Assembly: GCA_002050365.1 (NCBI GenBank)
Contig: MWYZ01000082.1
Location: forward strand, 1 to 64,000
DNA length: 64,000 bases
Reading direction: 5' to 3'
Origin: Acidobacteria bacterium 28-1
Lineage (GTDB): Bacteria; Acidobacteriota; Blastocatellia; Pyrinomonadales; Pyrinomonadaceae
Positions within the stretch are counted from its first letter, which is position 1; each line of letters opens with the position of its first letter. Under the pieces are notes generated by a model that saw only the letters and a list, made by a program, of their open reading frames with translations, did no database searches and had not been told where the DNA came from. Positions 1 through 8,378 of the stretch are shown piece by piece. Both the position numbers and the translations under genes were made by a program.

Positions 1-72
1 GCTTGATGCTACACTGTTGGGGAAAACTGGCAGTTGCTTTCTTTCTACTCGTTTTCAACTACTGATTCGCAT

Positions 73-361
73 TATAATTTACCTTACGCAATTTTGGTTT
101 CAGCCGCGTGCACGCGGCTTTCCGCGAAGCGGCAATTAGCCACGCGATTTATCGCGTGGCGGCAAATGAAATTCACGCGCCAGCCCGTTTTAACGGGCTT
201 ACAAATTAGTGGCTTAAGCCAATTGTCAAGAAGGACGTTAAAACGCCCTGCGGATTTTTCACGCTTGCCGGCACCAGCCGTCAACGGCTGGTCTAATTGC
301 CGCTTCACGGAAAGCCCGATTAATCGGGCTGAATAGCTCTACCGCGTAAGGTGAGATTATA
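73..361. repeat. Palindrome-mosaic element with terminal inverted repeats
   Basis: About 289 bp bounded by near-matching inverted ends, TATAATTTACCTTACGC at 73-89 and the complement of TATAATCTCACCTTACGC at 344-361. Inside lie short perfect or near-perfect palindromes at 102-119, 139-160, 182-199, 211-220, 273-292 and 313-330. The left and right halves are themselves mirror images: 119-137 matches the complement of 295-313 at 18 of 19 positions. Corresponding hairpins in the two halves keep their pairing while their stem sequences differ. No protein is encoded. It resembles a MITE-like or REP-like non-coding repeat; the family is unknown to me. Confidence 0.7.
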
Positions 362-520
362 AGTTCCAAGCGTTTTATTCATCACTGCCTAATCAACCTT
401 ATAAGCCATTTTTATAATTTCAAAACAAGGACACGTCGGCGATTTTTGCTAAAATCAGATTGTGTGGCAGAATAATTTTTTATATTTTTTATATTCGTTT
501 AATTTTATTTCGTTATAATT
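362..520 (+). promoter_or_regulatory. AT-rich leader upstream of hemA
   Basis: No gene is visible. The stretch is AT-rich and holds a TATAAT at 514-519, only one base before the TTG start chosen for hemA, which is too close for that box to drive the full reading frame. Another promoter further upstream, or a different hemA start, is possible. No clear Shine-Dalgarno sequence precedes the TTG. Confidence 0.3.
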
Positions 521-1777
521 TTGGAACAGCTTCATCAACAATCAATTTTATTTGCAGTCGGCATCAATCATAAAACCGCGCCGGTTGAAATACGCGAACA
601 AATCTTCGTTCACGAGAATGAAATTCCTGCGCTTCTGACCGAACTGCGGAAAACGCTGGTCGAAGCCGTCGTTCTCTCGACGTGTAACCGCACGGAAATT
701 TACGCCGTAACGACGCGCACCGATCTCGATTTAGATTTTTACAAAGATTTACTAATTGACTTTAAAGGCGCGGAGAATTGCGTCAGCCGCGAACATTTTT
801 TCGCGTCCGTTTCGTGCGCCGCCTGTCAGCAGCTTTTTCAGGTGGCGACCAGTCTCGATTCCAAAATTGTCGGTGATACGCAGATTCTCGGACAACTGCG
901 CGATGCTTACGCGGTTGCTAAACGACACGAAGCAACCGGGAAAATTTTGAACCAACTGCATCAACGCGCGTTTAAAATCGGCAAACAAGCCCGAACAGAA
1001 ACGAGGTTGCACAAAGGCGCGGTTTCGATAAGTTTGGCGGCGGTCGAACTTGCGGCGGAAACTTTCGGCTCGCTCGCCGGTAAAACGGTTTTGATAATCG
1101 GTGCGGGAGAAACGGCGCGGATGACGGCGGAATGTTTGATTCAACGGCGTGTCGGCAAAATTTTCATCACCAATCGAACTCGTTTCCACGCTGACGAACT
1201 GCTCGAATCGTTAAAAAAATCTAATAATTTTGTCGGCGAAACAATTGAGTTCAGCGAATTCAAAAATCATCTGAACGGAGCTGATATTATCATCAGTTCG
1301 ACGAGTTCGCCCGTGCCGGTTCTCGAAAAAACGGATTTTGAAAATCAAACAAACAAAATTCTTCTGATAGATATTGCAGTGCCGCGCGATATTGCGCCCG
1401 AAACCGCCGAATGCAAAAATGTCCTGCTCAAAAACATTGACGATTTGCATTCGATTGTTGACCGCAATTCGCGGCGGCGAACGGCTGATTTGCCGCTCGT
1501 CAAGCGTATAATTATGACGGAAATGTCAGACTTTCTCGTCTGGTATTATTCGCTTCCACTGCTTCCGACGGTTTTGCCGTGCGGCGCAAAACCCGATAAA
1601 AAAATTCAGAGCGAAATTGTTCGCGTTAAAGAATTTCTGCTTGCAAACGTTTCGCACGTTCACAGATTAGCTATGCAGAACGGTGCGGAAAATTTTGCCG
1701 GTCACGTTGAAGTCGTCAACACTTTGGTTGCGATGAAAAACGCGGCATCATCAAAGAGGCTTGAAATTGAAGCGTAA
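521..1777 (+). CDS. hemA: Glutamyl-tRNA reductase
   Basis: Reduces glutamyl-tRNA to glutamate-1-semialdehyde with NADPH, the committed step of the C5 route to heme; cytoplasmic. The protein has 418 residues, normal for the family. The N-terminal motif GINHKTAPVEIRE and the catalytic-cysteine motif LSTCNRTEIYA (Cys about 55) are present, followed by the NADPH-binding Rossmann stretch VLIIGAGETA near residue 190. The C-terminal dimerisation helix is intact. TTG at 521 is the only start that keeps the whole N-terminal motif. The gene overlaps hemC by 17 bp and is first in the heme cluster. Confidence 0.95.
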   Translation: MEQLHQQSILFAVGINHKTAPVEIREQIFVHENEIPALLTELRKTLVEAVVLSTCNRTEIYAVTTRTDLDLDFYKDLLIDFKGAENCVSREHFFASVSCAACQQLFQVATSLDSKIVGDTQILGQLRDAYAVAKRHEATGKILNQLHQRAFKIGKQARTETRLHKGAVSISLAAVELAAETFGSLAGKTVLIIGAGETARMTAECLIQRRVGKIFITNRTRFHADELLESLKKSNNFVGETIEFSEFKNHLNGADIIISSTSSPVPVLEKTDFENQTNKILLIDIAVPRDIAPETAECKNVLLKNIDDLHSIVDRNSRRRTADLPLVKRIIMTEMSDFLVWYYSLPLLPTVLPCGAKPDKKIQSEIVRVKEFLLANVSHVHRLAMQNGAENFAGHVEVVNTLVAMKNAASSKRLEIEA

Positions 1778-2720
1778 ATTTACCATCGGTTCGCGCGGCA
1801 GCCAATTGGCTTTGTGGCAAACCGATTTTGTCAAAACAGAACTCGAAAAACGCTTTCCCAAAGCGGCATTTGACGTGCTTATCATCAAAACGACTGGCGA
1901 CGTAATGCTCGACACCGCACTGTCAAAAATCGGCGATAAAGGACTTTTCACCAATCAAATCGAAACCGCGCTTTTAAACGGCAAAATTGATTTAGCCGTT
2001 CACAGTTTAAAAGATTTGCCGACCACGCAGCCCGAAAAACTGCGAATCAGCGCGGTCAGTGCACGCGAGTTGCCGAACGATGTGTTCATCTCTAAAAATT
2101 TTCAATCAATTCAAGATTTGCCTCCACACGCCAAAGTTGCGACGGGAAGTTTGCGCCGCAAAAGTCAGCTTCTGCATTTTCGCCCCGATTTAGAAATCAT
2201 AGAAATTCGCGGCAACGTGCCGACGCGCATCGAGAAATTTTTGACTTCGGATTTGGACGGATTGATTCTCGCTTTTGCGGGCGTTCATCGCCTCAATTTG
2301 GATTCGCACATCAAGCAAATCGTGCCGACGGAAATTATGCTTCCCGCCGTCGGGCAGGGCGCGATGGCAGTTGAAATCCGCGAAGACGATTCGGAACTCG
2401 CCAAAATTCTTGGGGAAATTAACGACCAATCAACTGAGTTTTGCATCACGGCGGAACGCGCTTTTTTGAGAAGTTTAGAAGGCGGATGTCAAGTTCCGAT
2501 TGGCGGATTTGCCGTTTTGAACCAGGACGAGATTTTTCTCGAAGGTTTTGTCGGCAGTTTGACGGGCGCGAAAATTATTCGTCATTCGATACGCGGAAAC
2601 AAAACAGAAGCGAAACGTCTTGGAGAAACGCTTGCCGAAATTTGCTTGCAAAAAGGCGCGGCGGAAATTTTAGACGAAGCCAGAAAGGCATCAGAAAAAT
2701 CAGTGAGTGAGGTCGTCTGA
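1761..2720 (+). CDS. hemC: Hydroxymethylbilane synthase (porphobilinogen deaminase)
   Basis: Polymerises four porphobilinogens into hydroxymethylbilane. The sequence shows the family start RKFTIGSRGSQLALWQ, the substrate-binding HSLKDLPT motif, and the cofactor-anchoring cysteine in LEGGCQVPIGG (about residue 243) that carries the dipyrromethane. The protein has 319 residues, full length. TTG at 1761 lies inside the hemA 3' end; a second TTG at 1767 is an alternative. It ends in TGATG, sharing one base with hemD, which indicates translational coupling. Confidence 0.95.
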   Translation: MKLKRKFTIGSRGSQLALWQTDFVKTELEKRFPKAAFDVLIIKTTGDVMLDTALSKIGDKGLFTNQIETALLNGKIDLAVHSLKDLPTTQPEKLRISAVSARELPNDVFISKNFQSIQDLPPHAKVATGSLRRKSQLLHFRPDLEIIEIRGNVPTRIEKFLTSDLDGLILAFAGVHRLNLDSHIKQIVPTEIMLPAVGQGAMAVEIREDDSELAKILGEINDQSTEFCITAERAFLRSLEGGCQVPIGGFAVLNQDEIFLEGFVGSLTGAKIIRHSIRGNKTEAKRLGETLAEICLQKGAAEILDEARKASEKSVSEVV

Positions 2721-3454
2721 TGCGTGCGATTTTAGTCATCAGAGAATTTGATAATTTTAGTCGAATTTTGTCAGAAAGCGGTTTGAAAGTTATTAACTGC
2801 CAAACGATTGCGGTTGCACCGCTCGAAGATTTATCAGAGTTTGAAGCAAAACTTGATGCGATTGAAAATTATGACGGAGTTTTCTTAACTAGCGCGAATG
2901 CGACCGAAATTTTTCGGACGAAGTTAAGTGCGAGAAACGTAAATTTTCAAGGCAAGATTTACGTTCTTGGGAAGCGCAGTTTCGATTTACTGAAAAGCGA
3001 AAATCTCAATTTGGTTTTTGCTGAAACTGCCAATACAGCGAGGGAAATGCTCGAAAATATCGCGCTTGACGAATTAAAAAACAAGCGGTTTTTATTCGTT
3101 CGCGGCGAAAAATCTTTGCGCGTCGTTCCTGAATTTCTGGGAAAAATTGCTTCGGTTGACGAAGCAATCGTTTACCGTTCGAGCAGAGTTACAATTGCAG
3201 ATGATAAAATAAAAGAAATTCAAGCAAAATCGGCAAACGGTGAAATTGCGTGCGCATGTTTTTTCAGTCCGAGCGGTGCGAGAAGTTTTCTCCAGCAATT
3301 CGGCGCGGAAGTTTTGCATCAAATAAAGATTACAGTTATCGGAAACACGACCGCCGAATTTTTTGAAAGGCGCGATTTAAAAGTTGACTTCGTTGCGAGG
3401 AGAGCAACGGCGGAAGATTTTGCAGTTGAATTGATTGAGTATTTAAAGATTTAG
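2720..3454 (+). CDS. hemD: Uroporphyrinogen-III synthase
   Basis: Cyclises hydroxymethylbilane with inversion of ring D to give uroporphyrinogen III. Sequence conservation in this family is weak. The assignment rests on the 244-residue length, the two-lobed pattern with conserved FLTSANATE near residue 55 and CFFSPSGARSFL near residue 177, and the position between hemC and hemE. The start ATG overlaps the hemC stop by one base. Confidence 0.9.
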   Translation: MRAILVIREFDNFSRILSESGLKVINCQTIAVAPLEDLSEFEAKLDAIENYDGVFLTSANATEIFRTKLSARNVNFQGKIYVLGKRSFDLLKSENLNLVFAETANTAREMLENIALDELKNKRFLFVRGEKSLRVVPEFLGKIASVDEAIVYRSSRVTIADDKIKEIQAKSANGEIACACFFSPSGARSFLQQFGAEVLHQIKITVIGNTTAEFFERRDLKVDFVARRATAEDFAVELIEYLKI

Positions 3455-3479
3455 AAATTATTTTTTACAAAAGACTATT

Positions 3480-4544
3480 TTGAGCGAAAATTCACTATTC
3501 ATCAGAGCTTGCAAACGGCAAGCTACGGAACGAACGCCGGTTTGGATTATGCGGCAGGCGGGCAGATATTTGCCCGAATATCGCCAGATTCGGGAAAAGC
3601 ACGATTTTTTGACAATGTGCAAAACGCCCGAATTAGCCAGCGAGGTAACCGTTCAGCCGATTGATATTATCAAAACAGACGCGGCGATTTTGTTTTCTGA
3701 TATTCTCGTCATTCCCGAAGCGATGGGAATGAAATTAGACGTTATTGAATCAAAAGGTCCTGTTTTCGATAAACCGATTCGCCAAATTGAACAAATCGAA
3801 AAATTGCAAACTGAAAACATTGTCGAACGGCTTGATTATGTAATGCGAGCCGTCAAGATGACGAAGGAAAAACTAGACGGACGAGTTCCGCTCATTGGTT
3901 TTTCGGGTTCGCCGTGGACGCTTGCCGCATATATGGTCGAAGGTAAGGCGTCGAAAAATTTCGATATTATTAAGAGTTTTATCTACAACGAGCCGGTAGC
4001 CGCACATAAACTTTTGCAGATTTTAGCCGACTCGGTAGTGGAATATCTCAACGCGAAAATTCGCGCCGGCTGTGATGCCGTGCAGATTTTCGATACTTGG
4101 GCGAGTATTTTGTCGCCGACGGATTTTGAAGAATTCTCGCTCAAATACATTCGATACATTTGCGAAAACTTAAAAACAAATGGTGCGCCGGTGATTGTTT
4201 TTGCCAAAGGTGCAAACGATTTTGCGAGTTTGGCAAATTTGAAATGTGATTCGCTCTCGCTTGATTGGACGCGGGATATTGGAAAAATTCGCGCTGAAGT
4301 CGTGGGCAAAAAAGCGTTGCAGGGCAATCTTGACCCGACTGTTTTATTTGCGCCGAAGGAAAAAATAAGATTGGAAACCGAACGGGTTTTGCAAAGTTTC
4401 GGCAACGGTTCAGGACACGTTTTCAATCTCGGTCACGGCATTTTGCCAAAAACGCCAGTCGAAAACACCAGATATTTTGTCGAATGCGTCAAAGAATTAA
4501 GCGCGAAATATCACATTGAACAGGAAACAAAAGCTCGCGCGTGA
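3480..4544 (+). CDS. hemE: Uroporphyrinogen decarboxylase
   Basis: Removes four acetate carboxyls from uroporphyrinogen III to give coproporphyrinogen III. The signature PVWIMRQAGRYLPEYR is at about residues 20-35, with a second family motif, GFSGSPWTLAAYMVEG, near residue 140 and FNLGHGILPKTPVEN near the C-terminus. Full length at 354 residues. TTG start, 25 bp after hemD on the same strand. Confidence 0.96.
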   Translation: MSENSLFIRACKRQATERTPVWIMRQAGRYLPEYRQIREKHDFLTMCKTPELASEVTVQPIDIIKTDAAILFSDILVIPEAMGMKLDVIESKGPVFDKPIRQIEQIEKLQTENIVERLDYVMRAVKMTKEKLDGRVPLIGFSGSPWTLAAYMVEGKASKNFDIIKSFIYNEPVAAHKLLQILADSVVEYLNAKIRAGCDAVQIFDTWASILSPTDFEEFSLKYIRYICENLKTNGAPVIVFAKGANDFASLANLKCDSLSLDWTRDIGKIRAEVVGKKALQGNLDPTVLFAPKEKIRLETERVLQSFGNGSGHVFNLGHGILPKTPVENTRYFVECVKELSAKYHIEQETKARA

Positions 4545-4565
4545 GCCAAAAGGCAAATAGAAATA

Positions 4566-5957
4566 ATGAACAAGGAAGTCGGGAAAATAAACGTCGAAGT
4601 TTTGAAAAAATTTAATCAGCCCGGACCGCGATATACTTCGTATCCGACTGCGCCACTTTTTTCAAACGAATTTTCCGCAGAAGATTTTACGCGCGAGATT
4701 GCGGCGACCAATTCCGCCGAAAATACAAGCGATATTTCGCTTTATCTGCATTTTCCCTTCTGCGAGCAGCTTTGTTATTTCTGCGGTTGCAATATGATGG
4801 TTTCGCACGACCGGGCATTGATTCGTGAATACAACGAATATCTGAAACGAGAAATCGCGCAGACTTTACCGATTATTTCCAGAAAAAGAAAACTCGCGCA
4901 AATGCACTGGGGCGGCGGAACACCTTCTTATTTAACACCTGGAGAAATTACCGACATCGGCACATTTATCAAACAGAATTTCCAGTTTGCCAAAGACGCG
5001 GAAGCGAGCGTCGAGATTGACCCGCGCGGTTTGACCGCCGAACATATGGCGGCGTTTCGCGGCTGCGGTTTCAACCGGATTTCGATGGGCGTGCAGGATT
5101 TTTATTTGCCCGTGCAGCAGGCGATTAATCGCGTTCAGTCGGAAGAAATTACCAGACAGGCGGTTGTTTGGGCGCGGCAACTTGGTTTCCAAAGCGTCAA
5201 TCTCGATTTAATTTATGGACTTCCGCATCAAATTTTGGAAAGTTTTGCCGTCACGGTTGATAAAATTATTGATATTTCCCCTGACCGACTCGCTGTTTTT
5301 AATTACGCGCACGTTCCGTGGCTCAAAAAACATCAGAATTTAATTAAGGCGAAAGATTTGCCGAGCGCGGACGAGCGGTTGCAGATTTTGCAGATGACAA
5401 TTGAAAAATTGACCGGCGCAGGCTACGAATATATCGGAATGGATCATTTCGCTAAAAAGACGGACGAACTTGCGACTGCGCAAAGGAACAATACTTTGTA
5501 TCGCAATTTTCAAGGTTATTCGACCAAAGCTGGTTGCGACGTTTACGCTTTCGGAATGTCGGCAATCAGTCAATTTCAAAACATCTACGCACAAAATGTT
5601 AAGAATCTAAAAGATTATTACGCGCGGATTAATGCGGGTTGTGGGGCGACCAGCGTCGGTTACCGAATGACTTTTGATGACCACATTCGCAAGGAAACGA
5701 TTATGCAGTTGATGTGTCATCTTGAAATTGACAAGCGCAATATTGAGAAGAGATTCGGCATTAATTTTGAGAATTATTTTGCCGACGACGTTAAGAAACT
5801 CGACGTTTTTATTGAAGGTAATTTATTGGAAAACAACGCGGAGAAAATCAAAATCGTCGGCGCGGGCAAAATGATTATTCGCAACATTGCAATGTGTTTC
5901 GACGCGTATTTGACGCGGATGATAAAGGAAAAACCTGTTTTCTCAAAAACTGTTTAA
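4566..5957 (+). CDS. hemN: Oxygen-independent coproporphyrinogen III oxidase
   Basis: Radical-SAM enzyme that oxidatively decarboxylates coproporphyrinogen III to protoporphyrinogen IX without oxygen. The iron-sulfur cysteines sit in FCEQLCYFCGC (Cys66-x3-Cys70-x2-Cys73, plus Cys75, the extra cysteine typical of true HemN). The N-terminal GPRYTSYPTAP motif and the C-terminal HemN domain are present. At 463 residues it matches true HemN rather than the shorter HemW. No oxygen-dependent HemF is encoded in the window. Confidence 0.95.
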   Translation: MNKEVGKINVEVLKKFNQPGPRYTSYPTAPLFSNEFSAEDFTREIAATNSAENTSDISLYLHFPFCEQLCYFCGCNMMVSHDRALIREYNEYLKREIAQTLPIISRKRKLAQMHWGGGTPSYLTPGEITDIGTFIKQNFQFAKDAEASVEIDPRGLTAEHMAAFRGCGFNRISMGVQDFYLPVQQAINRVQSEEITRQAVVWARQLGFQSVNLDLIYGLPHQILESFAVTVDKIIDISPDRLAVFNYAHVPWLKKHQNLIKAKDLPSADERLQILQMTIEKLTGAGYEYIGMDHFAKKTDELATAQRNNTLYRNFQGYSTKAGCDVYAFGMSAISQFQNIYAQNVKNLKDYYARINAGCGATSVGYRMTFDDHIRKETIMQLMCHLEIDKRNIEKRFGINFENYFADDVKKLDVFIEGNLLENNAEKIKIVGAGKMIIRNIAMCFDAYLTRMIKEKPVFSKTV

Positions 5958-5968
5958 TCATTTTTTGT

Positions 5969-6361
5969 ATGAGTTTTGATAAAGCCAAAAGTTTAGAGGA
6001 ACTAGAAGGTGAAAAAATGGAGAAACCAGATTTCCAAAGTTCTTTGACACTTTCGGTTTACCGCTTATGGTCAACGCCATTAAATTTGTATTCAACGGAG
6101 GATTTGAGATTAATGATTGGTCAAAATATCAGTTTGGAATAGTTGTTGCCGATAGCAATTGATAAATTAACTGAAAATCCTTTTGTAGAAGGTGATTTTC
6201 ATTATGGAGATTTACTTTGGAGTGTTCTAAATGTTGAGCCTTCTTTTTGGAAATTACATCCGCAAATGTATCAAGCAGTGCTTGAAACTGTTTCAGGACT
6301 TCCAAGTATTCTGGAGGAGATTATTGAATCAATCAAGAAATTTGAAGAATTAGAAGTATGA
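5969..6361 (+). pseudogene. CdiI-type contact-dependent-inhibition immunity protein, in-frame amber stop
   Basis: Two reading frames in the same phase are separated only by TAG at 6140-6142. Joined, they give about 130 residues that resemble the CDI immunity family: KSLEELEG, a basic short stretch, STEDLRLMIGQ, then LLPIAIDKLTENP and VEGDFHYGDLLWSVL. In relatives the stop position is usually a tyrosine, so one base change from TAT or TAC would explain it. No CdiA toxin is nearby. The 3' end overlaps hemH by ATGA. It may be a recent nonsense pseudogene, or the second half may still be made by reinitiation at TTG 6143. Confidence 0.7.
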
Positions 6362-7368
6362 ACGAAAAAATCGGCGTAGTTTTATTAAATCTCGGCGGTC
6401 CTGATTCGCTGGAAGCGGTTGAGCCATTTCTTTATAATTTATTTGTTGACCCGGATATTATTAATTTTCCGGGCAGTTTTTTGTTTCGTGAGTGGCTGGC
6501 AAAATTGATTTCATCGAAACGGCATCCGCGCATTCAGGAGCAGTATAAACAAATCGGCGGAAAGTCTCCGCTCAAGGCGCACACGCTCGAACAGGCTGAT
6601 TTGTTGGAAAAGAAGTTGAACGAGAAAATTCCCGCAAAGGTTTATGTCGCAATGCGTTACTGGCATCCGTTCACCGAAGAAGCATTGGACGAAATCGAAA
6701 TAGACGGCATCAAAAAAGTGATTCTGCTGCCGCTTTATCCGCAGTATTCCAAAGCGACGACGGCTTCGAGCGTCAAAGAATGGGAAAAGCAGTTGAAGCT
6801 GCGTGGCGGTTTGCCGAAACTCGAAACGAAATTAGTCGAACATTATTACGATTTTCCGCCGTATATTGACGCATTTGTCGAGCGCATTAATCAAGGTTTG
6901 GAAAAATTCCCCGCCGAAAAACGCGATTCGGTTCACATACTTTTTTCGGCACACGGCACGCCGATGAAACTCGTCCGCGAAGGCGACCCGTATTCCGGTC
7001 AGATTTGCGAAACGGTAACCGCTGTAATGCAGCGCGGCGGCTGGAAACAAACATATCATCTGTGTTTTCAGTCGAAGGTCGGACCGCAAAAATGGCTGAC
7101 GCCTTCGACTCCGAAAACGATTGAAGAATTAGCCGCGCGAGCGGTGAAAAATATGCTCGTCGTGCCGATAGCATTTGCGTCCGACCATCTCGAAACGCTG
7201 TTTGAAGTCGGCATCGAATTTCGTCATCTGGCAAAGGAGCGAGGCGTTGAGCAGTTTGAAGTAACGCTCGGCTTAAACGATTCGGACAAATTTATCGGCG
7301 CGTTAGCCGAATTAGTTTTGAATAAAGCGGAAAGTTTTGAAACGAAAACCGCGTCGGCGAGCAATTGA
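6358..7368 (+). CDS. hemH: Ferrochelatase
   Basis: Inserts ferrous iron into protoporphyrin IX, the last step to protoheme. The family start GVVLLNLGGPDSLEAVEPFL is at the N-terminus. The metal-site histidine lies in LFSAHGTP (about residue 200) and the catalytic glutamate region in FASDHLETLFE. Length is 336 residues. The last 13 codons plus stop are duplicated 615 bp downstream (7942-7988), see the repeat entries. Overlaps the upstream immunity-gene remnant by 4 bp. Confidence 0.96.
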   Translation: MNEKIGVVLLNLGGPDSLEAVEPFLYNLFVDPDIINFPGSFLFREWLAKLISSKRHPRIQEQYKQIGGKSPLKAHTLEQADLLEKKLNEKIPAKVYVAMRYWHPFTEEALDEIEIDGIKKVILLPLYPQYSKATTASSVKEWEKQLKLRGGLPKLETKLVEHYYDFPPYIDAFVERINQGLEKFPAEKRDSVHILFSAHGTPMKLVREGDPYSGQICETVTAVMQRGGWKQTYHLCFQSKVGPQKWLTPSTPKTIEELAARAVKNMLVVPIAFASDHLETLFEVGIEFRHLAKERGVEQFEVTLGLNDSDKFIGALAELVLNKAESFETKTASASN

Positions 7369-7373
7369 GATTT
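7327..7373 (+). repeat. Direct repeat, copy 1: hemH 3' end
   Basis: The last hemH codons, the stop and a few bases beyond. It matches 7942-7988 at 43 of 47 positions by my count. Weaker similarity seems to continue for about 15 bp. The pair brackets the DUF4160/DUF2442 cassette. Confidence 0.85.
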
Positions 7374-7434
7374 CGCAGAGTTTTGATTTGTTTTGCTGAA
7401 AAATTTAAGTTCGGTTCTTTCGCGTGAAATAAAG

Positions 7435-7440
7435 TATAAT
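7435..7440 (+). promoter_or_regulatory. -10 box for the DUF4160 gene
   Basis: A perfect TATAAT ends 8 bases before the ATG at 7449, so a start 6-8 bases downstream would give a leaderless or nearly leaderless mRNA. No convincing -35 is visible. Confidence 0.45.
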
Positions 7441-7448
7441 GCTCAAAT

Positions 7449-7691
7449 ATGCCGACGGTATTGAGATACGAAGCGTATCGTATCTACTTTTACAGCCACG
7501 AACCAAATGAACCGCCACACGTTCATATTGACCGCGATAATCTGTCGGCTAAATTTTGGCTGAATCCTGTTTCATTAGCGCGTAATCGTGGTTTTAGCGC
7601 ACGAGAACTGCGGCAAGTTGAAAGAATTGTTCGAGAAAATCAGCAGCAATTATTGGAGGCGTGGAATGAGTATTTTAGCGTTGGCGGCTGA
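7449..7691 (+). CDS. DUF4160 domain protein
   Basis: An 80-residue protein covering a whole DUF4160 domain: MPTVLRYEAYRIYFYSHE, then EPPHVHIDRD with its two histidines, then a helical C-terminal half ending in NEYF. The molecular function is not established. DUF4160 genes are often found directly before a DUF2442 gene, as here, and such pairs are sometimes predicted as toxin-antitoxin-like modules. It overlaps the next gene by 26 bp. A -10 box lies only 8 bases upstream of the ATG. Confidence 0.85.
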   Translation: MPTVLRYEAYRIYFYSHEPNEPPHVHIDRDNLSAKFWLNPVSLARNRGFSARELRQVERIVRENQQQLLEAWNEYFSVGG

Positions 7692-7941
7692 TGAGCGAGT
7701 CGCGGATGTAGAACTTACGGAGGATGTGTTAAGCGTCCGATTAATGGACGGCAGGACAATCAGCGTGCCGTTAGTTTGGTATCCGCGCTTGCTGCACGCT
7801 ACAAAAGAACAAAGAAAGAACTGGCGAATCGGCGGCGGCGGTTACGGTATTCACTGGGAAGAAATAGACGAAGATTTAAGCACGGAAGGACTTTTGCGCG
7901 GTGCGCCTGCGCCGCGTCCGTCACCTGCAAAAGTTTTTTGA
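7666..7941 (+). CDS. DUF2442 domain protein
   Basis: A 91-residue protein with the DUF2442 pattern: short strand-rich N-terminus, VRLMDGRTISVPLVWYPRL, then IGGGGYGIHWEEIDEDLS. ATG at 7666 is chosen because GGAGG at 7655-7659 sits 6 bases before it, inside the DUF4160 frame. Overlapping start and strong ribosome site suggest coupled expression. The C-terminal tail APAPRPSPAKVF looks disordered. Its stop is immediately followed by the second copy of the hemH 3' end. Confidence 0.85.
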   Translation: MSILALAADERVADVELTEDVLSVRLMDGRTISVPLVWYPRLLHATKEQRKNWRIGGGGYGIHWEEIDEDLSTEGLLRGAPAPRPSPAKVF

Positions 7942-7988
7942 GCGGAAAGTTTTGAAACGAAAACTGAGTCAGCGAGCAATTAAGATTT
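7942..7988 (+). repeat. Direct repeat, copy 2: displaced hemH 3' end
   Basis: Encodes a near-identical hemH C-terminus in frame with a stop (TAA instead of TGA). Of the three differences before the stop, two are silent and one changes Ala to Glu. This fits an original hemH end pushed downstream by insertion of the DUF4160/DUF2442 cassette. Confidence 0.8.
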
Positions 7989-7999
7989 GTTAGTGTTTT

Positions 8000-8368
8000 G
8001 TGTTGCGAATCATTCTTTCAATTATCCTTGGGGTTATCTTTCCTTTCGTCAGTTTTATGACGATAGGAATTATGACGGACTATATGTCGCCTTCTGCATT
8101 GACAGAAGTAAAAATTTACGGCGAACCTGCACCTGGAATTTTACTTGCACCTTTCTCAATTCCGATTTATTTAGACATTTTATTAAAACAAAAGCGGATT
8201 GCGCCTGAAATATTCGACACGTTTTGGTTTAGATTTTCTTCTCTTATTTTGTTTAATGGGGCGTTGTATGGAAGCATAATTTACTTGCTATTAGGTCGTT
8301 TGGCGCGATTCAAGACACGAAAATTCTCAGGTTCGGATTCGCCACCACCACCGCCGACATTTGAGTAA
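8000..8368 (+). CDS. Small membrane protein, unknown function
   Basis: 122 residues with hydrophobic segments at about residues 3-25, 45-60 and 78-100, and a proline-rich tail ending in SPPPPPTFE. Starts with TTG at 8000. I do not recognise the family. It lies between the DUF2442 cassette and hemG and its 3' end runs 8 bp past the earliest possible hemG start. Possibly a general hypothetical membrane protein; nothing in it suggests a heme role. Confidence 0.6.
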   Translation: MLRIILSIILGVIFPFVSFMTIGIMTDYMSPSALTEVKIYGEPAPGILLAPFSIPIYLDILLKQKRIAPEIFDTFWFRFSSLILFNGALYGSIIYLLLGRLARFKTRKFSGSDSPPPPPTFE

Positions 8369-8378
8369 TAAAGATTTA

